Assembly (NCBI GenBank): GCA_003049485.1
Contig: PYST01000388.1
Span: forward strand, 1-25,457
Reading direction: 5' to 3'
Length of the DNA stretch: 25,457 bases
Source: Ophioceras dolichostomum
Lineage: Eukaryota; Ascomycota; Sordariomycetes; Magnaporthales; Ophioceraceae
A program made the translations under genes and the position numbers. Shown here one piece after another: positions 16,552-25,457 of the stretch; positions within the stretch are counted from its first letter, which is position 1; each line of letters begins with the position of its first letter. The notes under the pieces are model-generated. The model saw nothing but the letters and a program-made list of their open reading frames with translations, had not been told where the DNA came from and searched no databases.

Positions 16552-18901
16552 ATGGCTTCTAAGGTCTTTGTTGTAACCGCCTCGGCGCCCCGGCGCGGAG
16601 AGGACGGTATCGCCTCGTGCGAGTTTTCGGTGGCCCCGGACCTGGACTCGCCCTTTCTGGCCGAGTTCCTCACCAGCCCCGCATCCCCAGATGACGAGGA
16701 CGACCGAGTCCAGATCATCGAAGCCTTGCCGGATGTGAAGAAAAACCTCCGCGCCCAACTTTTGGCTAGGCTCTCCGCGGCCAAAGGCAAGGATGGCTCC
16801 GGCCACGATGGGTGCCACGGTGGCTGCGGCGAAAGCCGCCGCAATCGCTGCCGCTGCTGCCATCGCCGCTGCCGCTGCCGCCGCCGCTGCCGACGACAGC
16901 CGATACAGCACATCGATGGCCTCAAAGAACGGCGGGCGCTTTGACATCATGCTCGCGTGCCCACACCATCCTCGCCGTCCCGTCATCGCACGTAGCCTCT
17001 CCCCGACCTGCCCAGTGGCCAACGGCTTATTAATTACCAAGCACACACGCGCATCTAGATCACCACCTGGTTCCAGTGGCTCATAAACAAGGGGCTGAGC
17101 GTCGCCTACGGCTTTGACTTCGCTCGCTGGGACGTCGCCCTGGCCGACGGCGTGGCGGGCTACGACATCTCGGCCACCCTCGACCCGTGCATGGTCGTCA
17201 TCGACGTCGAGACGCAGCAGTCGACGATCCCTGGGACCCAGCGCGGCTTCTTCCTGACCCGTTTTTCCGACGGCGTTATGGTGCCCGGTCCCCACACGTG
17301 CACGCTCAAGCACGACGACACCGGGTGAGTTTTTAATAATCCGCATTCAAATTTCCGGTGATGCTATGGCCTGCCTGTGGAGGGTTAGTAGGCGGTAGAT
17401 CACTGACTGGTGGGTCGGTCCAGGGAAACTATGACGTTCGATACGGCCGGGTGGACGTGGGGCTGGTCTGCCCCATCACCACCACGCTTTTGACTCCGGA
17501 CTCGGACGAGTGGAGGGAGGCCAAAGCGAACCTCGAGATCCCCGCCGGCGCGGCCGACAACGCCTACCGGATCACCAAGCTGTTCTTCGATCTGGCCAAC
17601 GCCCAGGTGAGCTCGGACAAGCGCTACACCAAGGTCGACAACGTTCCGGCCAAGTTTGGGGGGCAGCCTCAAGAAGGTCCAGAACGCATGGAGGGCTTTC
17701 GCGAAGGGCAGGACCACCACGTGCTCGGGTACGTCGTCGTGGGCACCTCAAACACCGCCCAGTACCTGGGAACCTTCCCGCCCACCGCCGTGCAGTTTCA
17801 AAGCTACCCATATGCCCCTTCGGCGGCCTCAGCCCCGACAACGTCGGCCGGCAAGCTCGGCGAAAGCAACATGCTGCAGATCCTCTGCATGACGAACAAG
17901 ACGGCCTTCCCTGAGAGCTCGCTGCTGCCTTGGACCGGCAACTGGGCGAACCCGACGCTCAGCGGCGCCGACAGTACCCTCGGCTCCATGGCCATCTCCA
18001 ACCAGCTCTTCCTTCGTCAGTTCGTCGTGCCCAAGCTCGCCGAGTTCAACGCCGCCTCCTACCTCGAGGCCCTCGAGCCCCGGGTCTGGCACAAAGGCTG
18101 GCTGAGCTTCGGGTTTGAGTTCAGCTGGGGCAACGGCACCCACCCCGCCAGCTTCTACAATTGGCTGCCCCTGATAGCGCCCGGCGAGACTGGACTGAGC
18201 TGGATGTTCGTCAGCAACAACTCCAAGTCGGCCAGCAAGCAGGTCGACGGGTCCGGCAGATTCACGGTCACTCACGCCGTTTCCACGGTAAACACCATGT
18301 TTGTCCCTCGGAGGTCGAACCGCATACAGCTGCAGCACACCAACACCCACCGTCTCGAGGCTGCGCACCGGACGATCGGGACCCAAACGACCAGGTTAGT
18401 ACTACCGGCTGCACGACGGTTTTGACGCAGCGCAGCGAAGGAGGCGGGCGTTAAAAAAAAAAAAGAAAAAAAAAATCTCTGACAAAAATGAAACCCTTAA
18501 ACCACAGAGCGACCATCACCCGCACCCTTGCCATCGATCTCACCATGCAGAGCGTCCTCGAAGGCCGCCTCGAGATGGGGATGCCGGCGGACCTGGACGT
18601 CAAGGTCAAGATCACGGACAAGGAGGGCGGCCTCTTCGGCCAGAACTTCCTCGAGCCCATCGCCAACGACATCGCGAAGTCGCTCAAGGACGAGACGAGG
18701 CTCCAGGCCGCCGTCGCCCAGATCAATGATGAGCTCTCGGGGCCGCAGGTCTTCGTCCTGCTGGGGGGCGGCCACCTCTTCCTCAAAGACCCCCTCTTCA
18801 ACGCCCAGGGCGACCTGCTCGTCACGCTCGACTTCAACGGCCAGCAGCAGCGGAAGAACCCGCCTGGCCCGGCTAAGGACAGGAAGATCCGGAGTGATTG
18901 A
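16552..18901 (+). CDS. Uncharacterised protein, possible TULIP/P47-like; frame disturbed in two patches
   Basis: The ATG at 16552 has ideal context (GCCATGG) and opens MASKVFVVTASAPRRGEDGI. Coding then continues in frame +1 to about 16790, in a neighbouring frame (Ala-rich, then DSRYSTSMASKNGGRFDIML) to about 17055, and back in the first frame from 17059 (ITTWFQWLINKGLSVAYGFD) to donor gtgagt at 17325. Intron 17325-17398 (acceptor tag) is phase-compatible. The next exon runs 17399-18394 (NYDVRYGRVDVGLVCPITTT; GTFPPTAVQFQSYPYAPS; GSMAISNQLFLRQFVVPK). Intron 18395-18507 (gttagt...cag, phase 2 to 2) leads to the last exon 18508-18901, stop TGA. Beta-rich paired segments and the order of motifs remind me of TULIP-fold P47/OrfX-like proteins, which in some bacteria sit beside toxin genes; this is a memory-level resemblance, not a match. 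No signal peptide is seen. Confidence 0.55.
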
Positions 18902-20264
18902 GTTGATGGCGAACGGACAGCAGGGCAAGGGTACCCCTGTCTGCGTTTCTGCTGTGCATCGGAAGCGGGCAGGGGGTGGATGCCGACTACTAAGTAAATA
19001 CTAGCAGCTGTCAGCAGCTCGAGTGTGCAAATAAGTAATACATTTGGTATTGGTGGGACGATGAGCCATGCTCCTTTTAATTGTGTTTACATCACCTGGA
19101 TGTACCTATAAACTACCTAGGTACCTACCTACCTACCTATCTAGGTACCTAGATTGTACAAGCGACATTTGTCAGACTGCAGGAGGCACCGTATTTCGTG
19201 GATGGTCAAGCATCCATTGCGTCTCTGTTCTGCCCCTCGTTTCCTGTTTCAGAACTCCATAGTGACAAAAACCAGATCGGATCACACGCGTCTAAATCAG
19301 GTGATGCTCCAGCCACCGCTCACAGCAATCGCTCCCAACTGGCGCACGGTTCAAATCAATCGGTCCACATTAATTGGTTCACATGAGTTTCCCATCATTT
19401 TGTCCCTAGGGCCCTTTCAGTTCTCTCGGATCCCGATTGATGGCAGCCTTACCTACCCCTTGGATCATCAAATTCGCCTCGACAAGCCGAGCGTCGCCTG
19501 GTGCGCTGGGAAAACAAGCCCACTATCTGGCAAGGGAAATCCGTGCCGATATTGACAGATACGGCGAAGTTGATTTTCCCCTCGGAAAGACGGTCGCGCC
19601 TCCACGTCCGTTGTGCTGCGTGCGGGGTTCTCGCCCGACTTGCGTGCGTCTCTCCTTGCTTGTCCGCAGTCTGCCTCGAGGAAAACGTGCCCTGCAAATA
19701 TGGGGGAAGTCTGAGCACCTCGTGTCAGCTCGCCATTGGTGAGGCCTTCCTGCAGGCTGCCCTCGAACAATATTCGAAATTAGCTAGCTCCCTACCATGT
19801 TCCAAATGTGCTGTTCATCATTGGCTTATCGTCGGACCCGCAAGTGCGCCTTTGACTTTGCCTACATCTGCTGTGTGACGGCGACTGCAGCTGAATCCGT
19901 GGCCCCCTCAACTTGGTGAACGGCGTCGCCTGTGCCTCCAGCACGGCAGACCGCTAATCCGAGTTCCTGCAACCTGGCTCCAAGCGTTTCTATCGATCCG
20001 GCCCTGAGGCATTTTTTCCCCCTGCACAACGGCTCCTGGCCCTCCTGCCCTCAACCTACCCCACTTCATCTTCCTTAACCTTTCCCTCCTATCCTCATCA
20101 CTTTTAGCTTCCAATCTCGCCTCAACTCCCTCCCCTCTCCTTCCATTCAGCTTCCCTTCGTCACCAGGGCTCTCGCTCGGTTTTTCGCCATTGGCCATGG
20201 AGTCCTCACGTGGCATCATCCCTTGTCCCTCCCTCTAAACATCCAAGACACTCCAACAAGCATC
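18902..20264. other. Intergenic region and CT-rich leader of the ankyrin gene
   Basis: No supported gene. It holds a TACC tract (19113-19152) and, at 19170-19196, a sequence (tgtcagac, then ggcaccgtatt) resembling the left end of the 904-2395 element. Short frames between 19154 and 19878 overlap in several phases and are not domain-like. From about 20040 to 20215 the + strand is strongly C/T-rich, typical of filamentous-fungal core promoters and leaders, and probably drives the gene starting at 20265. Confidence 0.5.
19113..19152. repeat. Palindromic TACC/GGTA tract
   Basis: The sequence ctacctaggtacctacc...atctaggtacctag mixes direct and inverted copies of the tetranucleotide seen elsewhere in the window. 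Confidence 0.8.
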
Positions 20265-23200
20265 ATGGCCGAGATTTTTGCGATCGTCACCGGTGGCGCA
20301 AGCCTCGCGTCTTTGGCGGTCCAGCTCGCCGATGGAGTCGTCAGGGTGCGCAGGCGGTGCAAGAACGTGGCCGAGGTGCGCGACAAGGTCCAAATGCTCC
20401 TCGCCGACCTCGACGTCATCTCCCAGCAGCTCGCGGGGGTCGACGCCCTGGGCGGTGCCCACATCGCCGACTTGCAGACGGGACCCGTCATGCTGGGTCT
20501 CTGCCGCACCCGGTGTCTCAAGATCTGCGCCGGCCTGGGCAAGCTCGCTTTCATCATCCCGCCGCCGCCGCCGCCGCCGCCCGCCTCCTCCACGGAAAGC
20601 ACCAGCACAATGGCGGCGAGGAGGCAGATGTTAGCAAGTAGGGTGCAGCGTTTTCTCCACTCCAAGGAGTGGAAGGTGGAGTTCGAGGAGCTGAGGACCG
20701 AGGTGAACGGCTTGAAGCTGGACATTATGAGGTGTGTAATGATGTTGTGTTCCTTCTCCACCCCGCTTTTGGATGGATGTCGGGCATGTTGCTGTACCTC
20801 GCGACAGACATGCATCTCTTTCAAACAATAAAACCGGTAGCTAACCCCGAGGAAAGACTGGAGGTTATGCGGATAAGCGCCGTCCAGTTGATGAGCGCCA
20901 CCCTCGGACCTGTCCTCCAGGACACAATAAGCGCAGCAACTGACCAAACCGAGACACAATCGTCTGTTTCCGAAGATTCGGCCTCCCAGCAAAACCCCGA
21001 CTCCAGCCTCGAGACCGACGATGGCGCCAACTGCTCGGCTCCCATTACGCAGGCAAAAGCGCTGAGCCTGGAGAAGGCGCCCAGAACGCGAATACTTCGC
21101 CCTCAGGTACGAGACTGCTTGGTACGGAAGTGCCACTGCTCATGCCACAACACAGCGAGCTTCCGGGGCAGCTACTGGTATCTCCGGTACTCGCCGCTTT
21201 CTGGAATCTTCGGCAGCTGCGACTACGCCCGGTGCACAGCCAGGAGCCATCGACTCGAGCTACGCGTTGCCTTGTCGTCCTTCGGCGTGCCTTTTGCGGT
21301 CTCAATGTGGGCTGAGGCGGGAAAGTTCTCCTTGAAGCAGGGCCTCATAGTTGAGAGGGTGGTGAAGAGAACCTCGCATGGCTTCGCCACAATGTGGAGG
21401 TGCGTTTGGGGTGATGTTACCTGGGAAGAAGCTGAGAGCCAGCTTAGGGTCTTGGCCAGGTCAGATCCTACATTCCGTGACCATGTGAACCCACATGGAG
21501 AGGGATATATTGGGGTGCGTTGCCTGCCGTCACGTGTGCTACTTCACTTCCGTGAACCGTCTGCGGATCCTTCCCTGCCTGCCTAATAGGCTACCAGCTA
21601 TATTACCACTGACAGGTGTTCACAGAACATTGTTCATTGCCTGTTTTACTTGACTGTCGTGGAGCTCACTGAGAGGAATGCTCTTGTGATTAATAGGCTT
21701 GTTAAGATGCTAAATCTTTTAGTCTATGACTTGGGCGTGACGAGGGGGTCAGGTTCTACGAAGTAAGCATCGCTTTGTGCTTCCCGATCTTGTGAAGCCT
21801 CGCCCTGATAACGCTAACATTAGGCTACCTTCCTTCGGTTTAGGTATATGGGACGGCTCATTGGCCATGTCCTTCGCGAATCCAACCAGGTCATGTGGCC
21901 TCAGATAGAGGCGGCAATCAAAACTGTACTCGATCTGGGCATCGAGTCCGCCATTGACGCGCACCAAATATTGGGTATGTGGATGGGTCAGTTCGCGGGA
22001 GGTGGTACTACGCCTCCAGGACACGGGTACTCACATTGCCTCGAACAGATTGAGAGCTACTATGACCAAGGTGCGTCTTCGGTTCACTGGCGCAACCATC
22101 TTTGCTAAAAAAAGTATAAGCAGGGGGTCGAGTTGGGTCTGACCTCCGGTGCCGTGGACTCAATCCATTCAACTAGGTATACTGTAGTAATAAGCACCTT
22201 TACTGCAGTGATAGGGCTAGCACTAACAGTATTGTGAGCTTCTCGTTACAGATTTTCCTCTTACAACACGCCTTCACTGGTTAGTCATGCACGGGTCGCT
22301 GTCAGATCTCGAGCATGAACTTCAGAAGACAGGGCGAACCAGCTTCAACGGCAATATCCTAGGGCAAACGCCCCTGCACCTAGCGGCACTACACTCTCCT
22401 ACCAAACTAGGAGCCCTTCTCCAGGCTGGTCATCCTGTTGGCGTTGTCGACAAAATCGGATACACTCCCCTGATGTACGCGTCTGCCGCAGGCATCGTGG
22501 AGAGCGCCGAGATCCTGGTCAATACAGACGTAAGCATTGCGAATTCTGAATGCTCGGCCGTCATGCCGCATGCCGCATTCAGAGCGGCTTGCTGCAGCAA
22601 CTCATGGCGGGTTACCCGCTTGCTTCTGGATCGAATGGAACTCCGAAGCCACTTGCTTGCGGCCTTCTCGTCCTTCCTCTGCGAACCACCGGCGCCGGTC
22701 CCCCACCCTGACCCAGAGTGGGCGAAGCTTCTTGTTCGGTTCATGGACGCTTTAGGTGGCCCAGATCTCACATTCGAAGATGGAGACACCATTCTCCATA
22801 GGGCCGGTGACCCTGCAGTAGCAAGCATACTCCTCGAGCGGAACTTCACGGCCGTCAACGCCCTCAACACCCGTGGAGAGACTTGCATCTTCGCTGCACC
22901 TGCTTGGGGGAGCGCAGAAACTCTGGCTGCATTGCTATCACGAGGTGCGGACCCGGACGTCAGAAATTTGGCGGGCCGCACCGTCATGCACATGCTTGTC
23001 GAGGATCTGCGCTCCGCTCAAGGCACTTTGGTTAAGCCTGTCGAGCTTCTCAACATATTGCTCGCGAACAAAGCCGATCCGTCGATTCACGATAACTGCA
23101 GCTGCGCCTGCTCCCCATCCGGCTGCCAACCCTCACAGAAGATTTTCCGGACAGATTTCATGTTTGCAACCACGGCAGAGTTAGGCTTAAGGAGAAGATG

Positions 23201-23939
23201 GGAGTGGAGCCCATTTGCTTTGTTCCTATGGCTTGGAATCTTGGAACAACACGGAAAGACTAACCATGCCAAGGCGGCCGTCATCAACGCCCTCCGCCGT
23301 GAGAAATACGGCGACATCGGCCTCGGTCACACCTGCTGTTCTCTACCGCGGCCAGGCCCTGAAGGCCCGTTCTGGGACGTGCGGAAGCACATCGAGCTGG
23401 ACAACCTCAACGACAAAACGAGAGCTTGGGAATCTCAGAGCTACGAGACGCTCAAGATAATTCTGCTGGAATTCTTGCAGGAGAGGGCGGCTGGCGTAGG
23501 CGAAATCCCCATATTCGGTCCGTCAGACTCAGTAAGTACTACTATCTCCCAGCGGGGGAATGATTATGAGCCCCTATCAATCTACTCGGGGAGAAGAGTT
23601 TGTCCTCTGTGTATGGCAGTATGGTGATAAATTCACGATCCGCCTAACTGGAAACTCGGTAAACCGCAGGAGCCTCTGGTCGACGAAGAGAGAGACCTGT
23701 TATTCTGGCCACCTTGGTCGATGGGTGAAGATTGGTATGTGATGCCCGCGGAACCGGGGGAAGTGATCTCGACCGCATTCGACGAGTTTGTGGCCAGGCT
23801 ACGAAAGGAGGACGGCGAGTCGATGTTCGGCTGTCGCAATATTGTCGAGCAGATATCGTCGGTCTTGAAGCTTCCAATCCCCGGGCGGATAGCGACAACC
23901 AAGAGAATTGCTCGGAGTTCTCGGACTCCTCCGATGTGA
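20265..23939 (+). CDS. STAND-type N-terminal domain plus ankyrin-repeat protein, six exons, apparently intact
   Basis: Exons are 20265-20731, 20857-21514, 21626-21762, 21844-22070, 22252-23531 and 23670-23939; together 3,039 nt, 1,012 residues plus TGA. All junctions agree in phase, and four of the introns carry CTAAC-type branch sites (20841-20845, near 21813, 22223-22227, 23643-23647). Residues 1 to about 160 (MAEIFAIVTGGASLASLAVQ; AEVRDKVQMLLADLDVISQQ) match the helical fungal N-terminal domain of STAND proteins, with a Pro8 run at about 100-107. Residues 248-253 form the Cys/His cluster CHCSCH. Ankyrins follow from about residue 500 (GQTPLHLAALHSPTKLGALL; IGYTPLMYASAAGIVESAEI; ALLSRGADPDVRNLAGRTVM). 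A Cys-rich loop (CSCACSPSGC) and a helical C-terminal part end the protein. There is no Walker A, so it lacks a NACHT NTPase. It is probably a cytosolic signalling or recognition protein; its function is not known. Confidence 0.85.
20560..20583 (+). repeat. (CCG)n trinucleotide run encoding polyproline
   Basis: Eight consecutive Pro codons, nearly all ccg, lie between the N-terminal helical domain and the next helices of the ankyrin gene. A repeat of this kind may vary in length between strains. Confidence 0.8.
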
Positions 23940-25435
23940 GCAACGGCTCTGGCGGCTGAACAGGCCTGTCCGAGAGACTAAGCCCCGAGACGGTGGGAGG
24001 AGGACGAGGCCGTCGCTTGGCGGATCCGAGCACAAATCTTGGGGGACAGCCGAGCGCATGGACGACCGTTGTCACCAGGCGCGTGGTTTCGGACGGATAT
24101 CGGCGTTGTGGACTTTGCAAATTTTGAGGGTCTGGCCGGGGGGGAATGTTCTGTATTGTAGCATGGAAACAGGGCATATTTGAAGCTCGAGGGTTGTAAC
24201 TGTACCATCACGCCGACCACCAGAGCGGCAGCTGTTGTCTCTGCCTTGTTACCGGTGTGTCTCTTCCGCGATTTCAGCTGCAACTCTTTCAACGAACGAA
24301 GAGTCATGACGTCCTCAAGTGGGGGCCACTAATTTTACATCCACACCTGGTTGGCACTCTGAAGAGCGAAGTCGGTGTCAGGCAGTCGAATATAGCAGTC
24401 TGGAGGCGGCCACGCAAAATTTCCCGGCAAGCCCGGAATCTGGATGCGCGCCCCGGCCACCTTACGAGGTATCGCGCTGGAGTGGGCCAAACTGCACGGC
24501 GAGGGTGCACCAACGCAACAGATATGTCGGGAATTTGCTTTGTTGCAACGCACTCTCCCTCAGCTCGCTACTACCCCCCAATGTCCTTGTTGTTCATCCC
24601 CCTCGTCCTCCAAGTCGACTCCCCCGACGGCAGCCCCGTCGGCGGGGACAGGAGGGGGCCGCATTAGCTATCGTCGAGAACCTGACTCTCCCCTCAAGCT
24701 CCCTCCCACCCCGCCCGCTCCCAGAGGATATCGCCTCCCGCAGCAAGCCCTGCCCTGGGGCGACGGAGGGCAGAGTCCCGATCACCTCTCCCCGGGTCGT
24801 ACCCACCAAGGAGATGAGGCTTTCACACAGACCCGGACCGCGACTGTGTCCAACGGGTTGACGGACACTGATGTCATCTGCTATGGCGAAATCCAGGTGG
24901 GACTGGAGCTGACAGGCTGGACCGAGAGACCGGTTGTCGTGCCTTTTGCGCCACCATGTTGAGTCGGTAGGTAAGTAGTATCCGGATCGCGAGCGTCTCC
25001 GGCCGAGGGCGGCTCATTTTCTACTGGCCGTCGTGGATCCACACACGCGAGGAGTGACAAGGTAGATCATTCCTTGCCATTTGTGATGGGAAAAAGCATT
25101 GCAAGACCAAAGAGGTGGCGCCGGCCGGTGCATCACATGCTTGCTGTGATTGCTTGATCTCCGTCGCGTCCTGACAACCGCCTCACTATTCCAAGATGCT
25201 GGTGTGGGTGGATTTGCGCTCGGGCAACCACTGTATAATACCACTAGGGTTGTGGCACCGGCTTGGAGTGGAGGGCCCCCTCAAATATTCGTAAAACGAG
25301 TCTGCTGCCAATGACGAGGTGGTTTTATTGTACTGGTCTTGGGCTAATATTTGTTCAAACCATCTATGGCCCGCAACTGCCAGAGTATGAAGGAAGACCC
25401 ACGATTCATCGACAATGCCCTCAGGATCACTTATG
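23940..25435. other. 3' intergenic region, no confident gene
   Basis: Open frames at 24257-24667, 24319-24861 and 24444-24962 on + overlap one another in different phases, are Pro/Ser/Arg-rich and lack recognisable domains. A small GC-rich hairpin (ccgacgg/ccgtcgg) lies at about 24622-24640. A short ggtaggtaag motif occurs near 24966. Nothing else is supported. Confidence 0.4.
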
Positions 25436-25456
25436 CCCCCCCCCCCCCCCCCCCCC
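25436..25456 (+). repeat. Poly-C run of 21 bases at the window end
   Basis: Twenty-one consecutive C residues are followed by a final T. Such a run at a sequence end often marks an assembly limit, though a genuine homopolymer is possible. It is not a TTAGGG-type telomere. Confidence 0.9.
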
Positions 25457-25457
25457 T

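Noticed and set aside
19345..19370. ggttcaaatc resembling a tRNA B box
   Set aside because: The flanking bases do not form a 5-bp T stem and no A box lies at a suitable distance upstream.
24257..24962. Three overlapping + strand frames (136, 180 and 172 codons)
   Set aside because: They overlap in different phases with Pro/Ser/Arg-rich content and no recognisable motif; no splice logic links them to a gene.
25436..25456. Telomere end
   Set aside because: It is a pure C run, not a TTAGGG/CCCTAA repeat; more likely an assembly limit or homopolymer.

Overview
The window looks like nuclear DNA of a filamentous ascomycete, most likely a sordariomycete-type genome. Evidence: GC-rich genes; short introns (about 70-180 nt) with GTRNGY-like donors and CTAAC/CTGAC branch points; CT-rich leaders; many TACC/GGTA tetranucleotide tracts; small LTR-type insertions; and fungal NOD-like receptor (STAND) architecture. 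There is no operon logic, Shine-Dalgarno signal or CRISPR.

Layout. 1-~2,400 is transposon country: a cut-off ORF at the left edge, a 17-bp tandem duplication, then a terminal-inverted-repeat element (904-2395) that carries a nested solo LTR (1457-1765). 3,009-8,956 is a large PNP-NACHT-ankyrin NLR-like gene on the + strand. It is dead or dying: the 5' end is missing, there is an in-frame TAG at 5967, and a second, unrelated solo LTR (6930-7163) sits in its ankyrin region with a perfect 5-bp target duplication. Excising the LTR plus one target copy restores the ankyrin reading frame exactly. A probable diverged relative of that LTR lies just downstream (about 9072-9280). 10,728-14,836 (minus) is a five-exon gene for a large protein with beta-propeller-like, amphipathic-helical and hydrophobic segments. 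It is interrupted by four in-frame TAG codons and three single-base deletions. 16,552-18,901 (plus) is a divergently transcribed partner whose sequence layout reminds me of the TULIP/P47-like family. It shows two patches of compensated frameshift. The two genes share a roughly 1.7-kb divergent promoter containing a (TACC)19 tract. 20,265-23,939 (plus) is an apparently intact six-exon gene of 1,012 codons with a fungal STAND-type N-terminal domain, a Cys/His cluster and ankyrin repeats. From 23,940 to the end I find no convincing gene; the window ends in a 21-base poly-C run.

How it fits together (inference). The locus resembles a fungal self/non-self recognition or defence island: two STAND-like sensors, one decayed and one intact, flank a divergent two-gene cassette of unknown function, all colonised by transposons. 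Every premature stop in the reconstructed frames is TAG. That fits C-to-T decay in CpA context (RIP-like; CAG or TGG to TAG), or, less likely, recoding by A-to-I mRNA editing.
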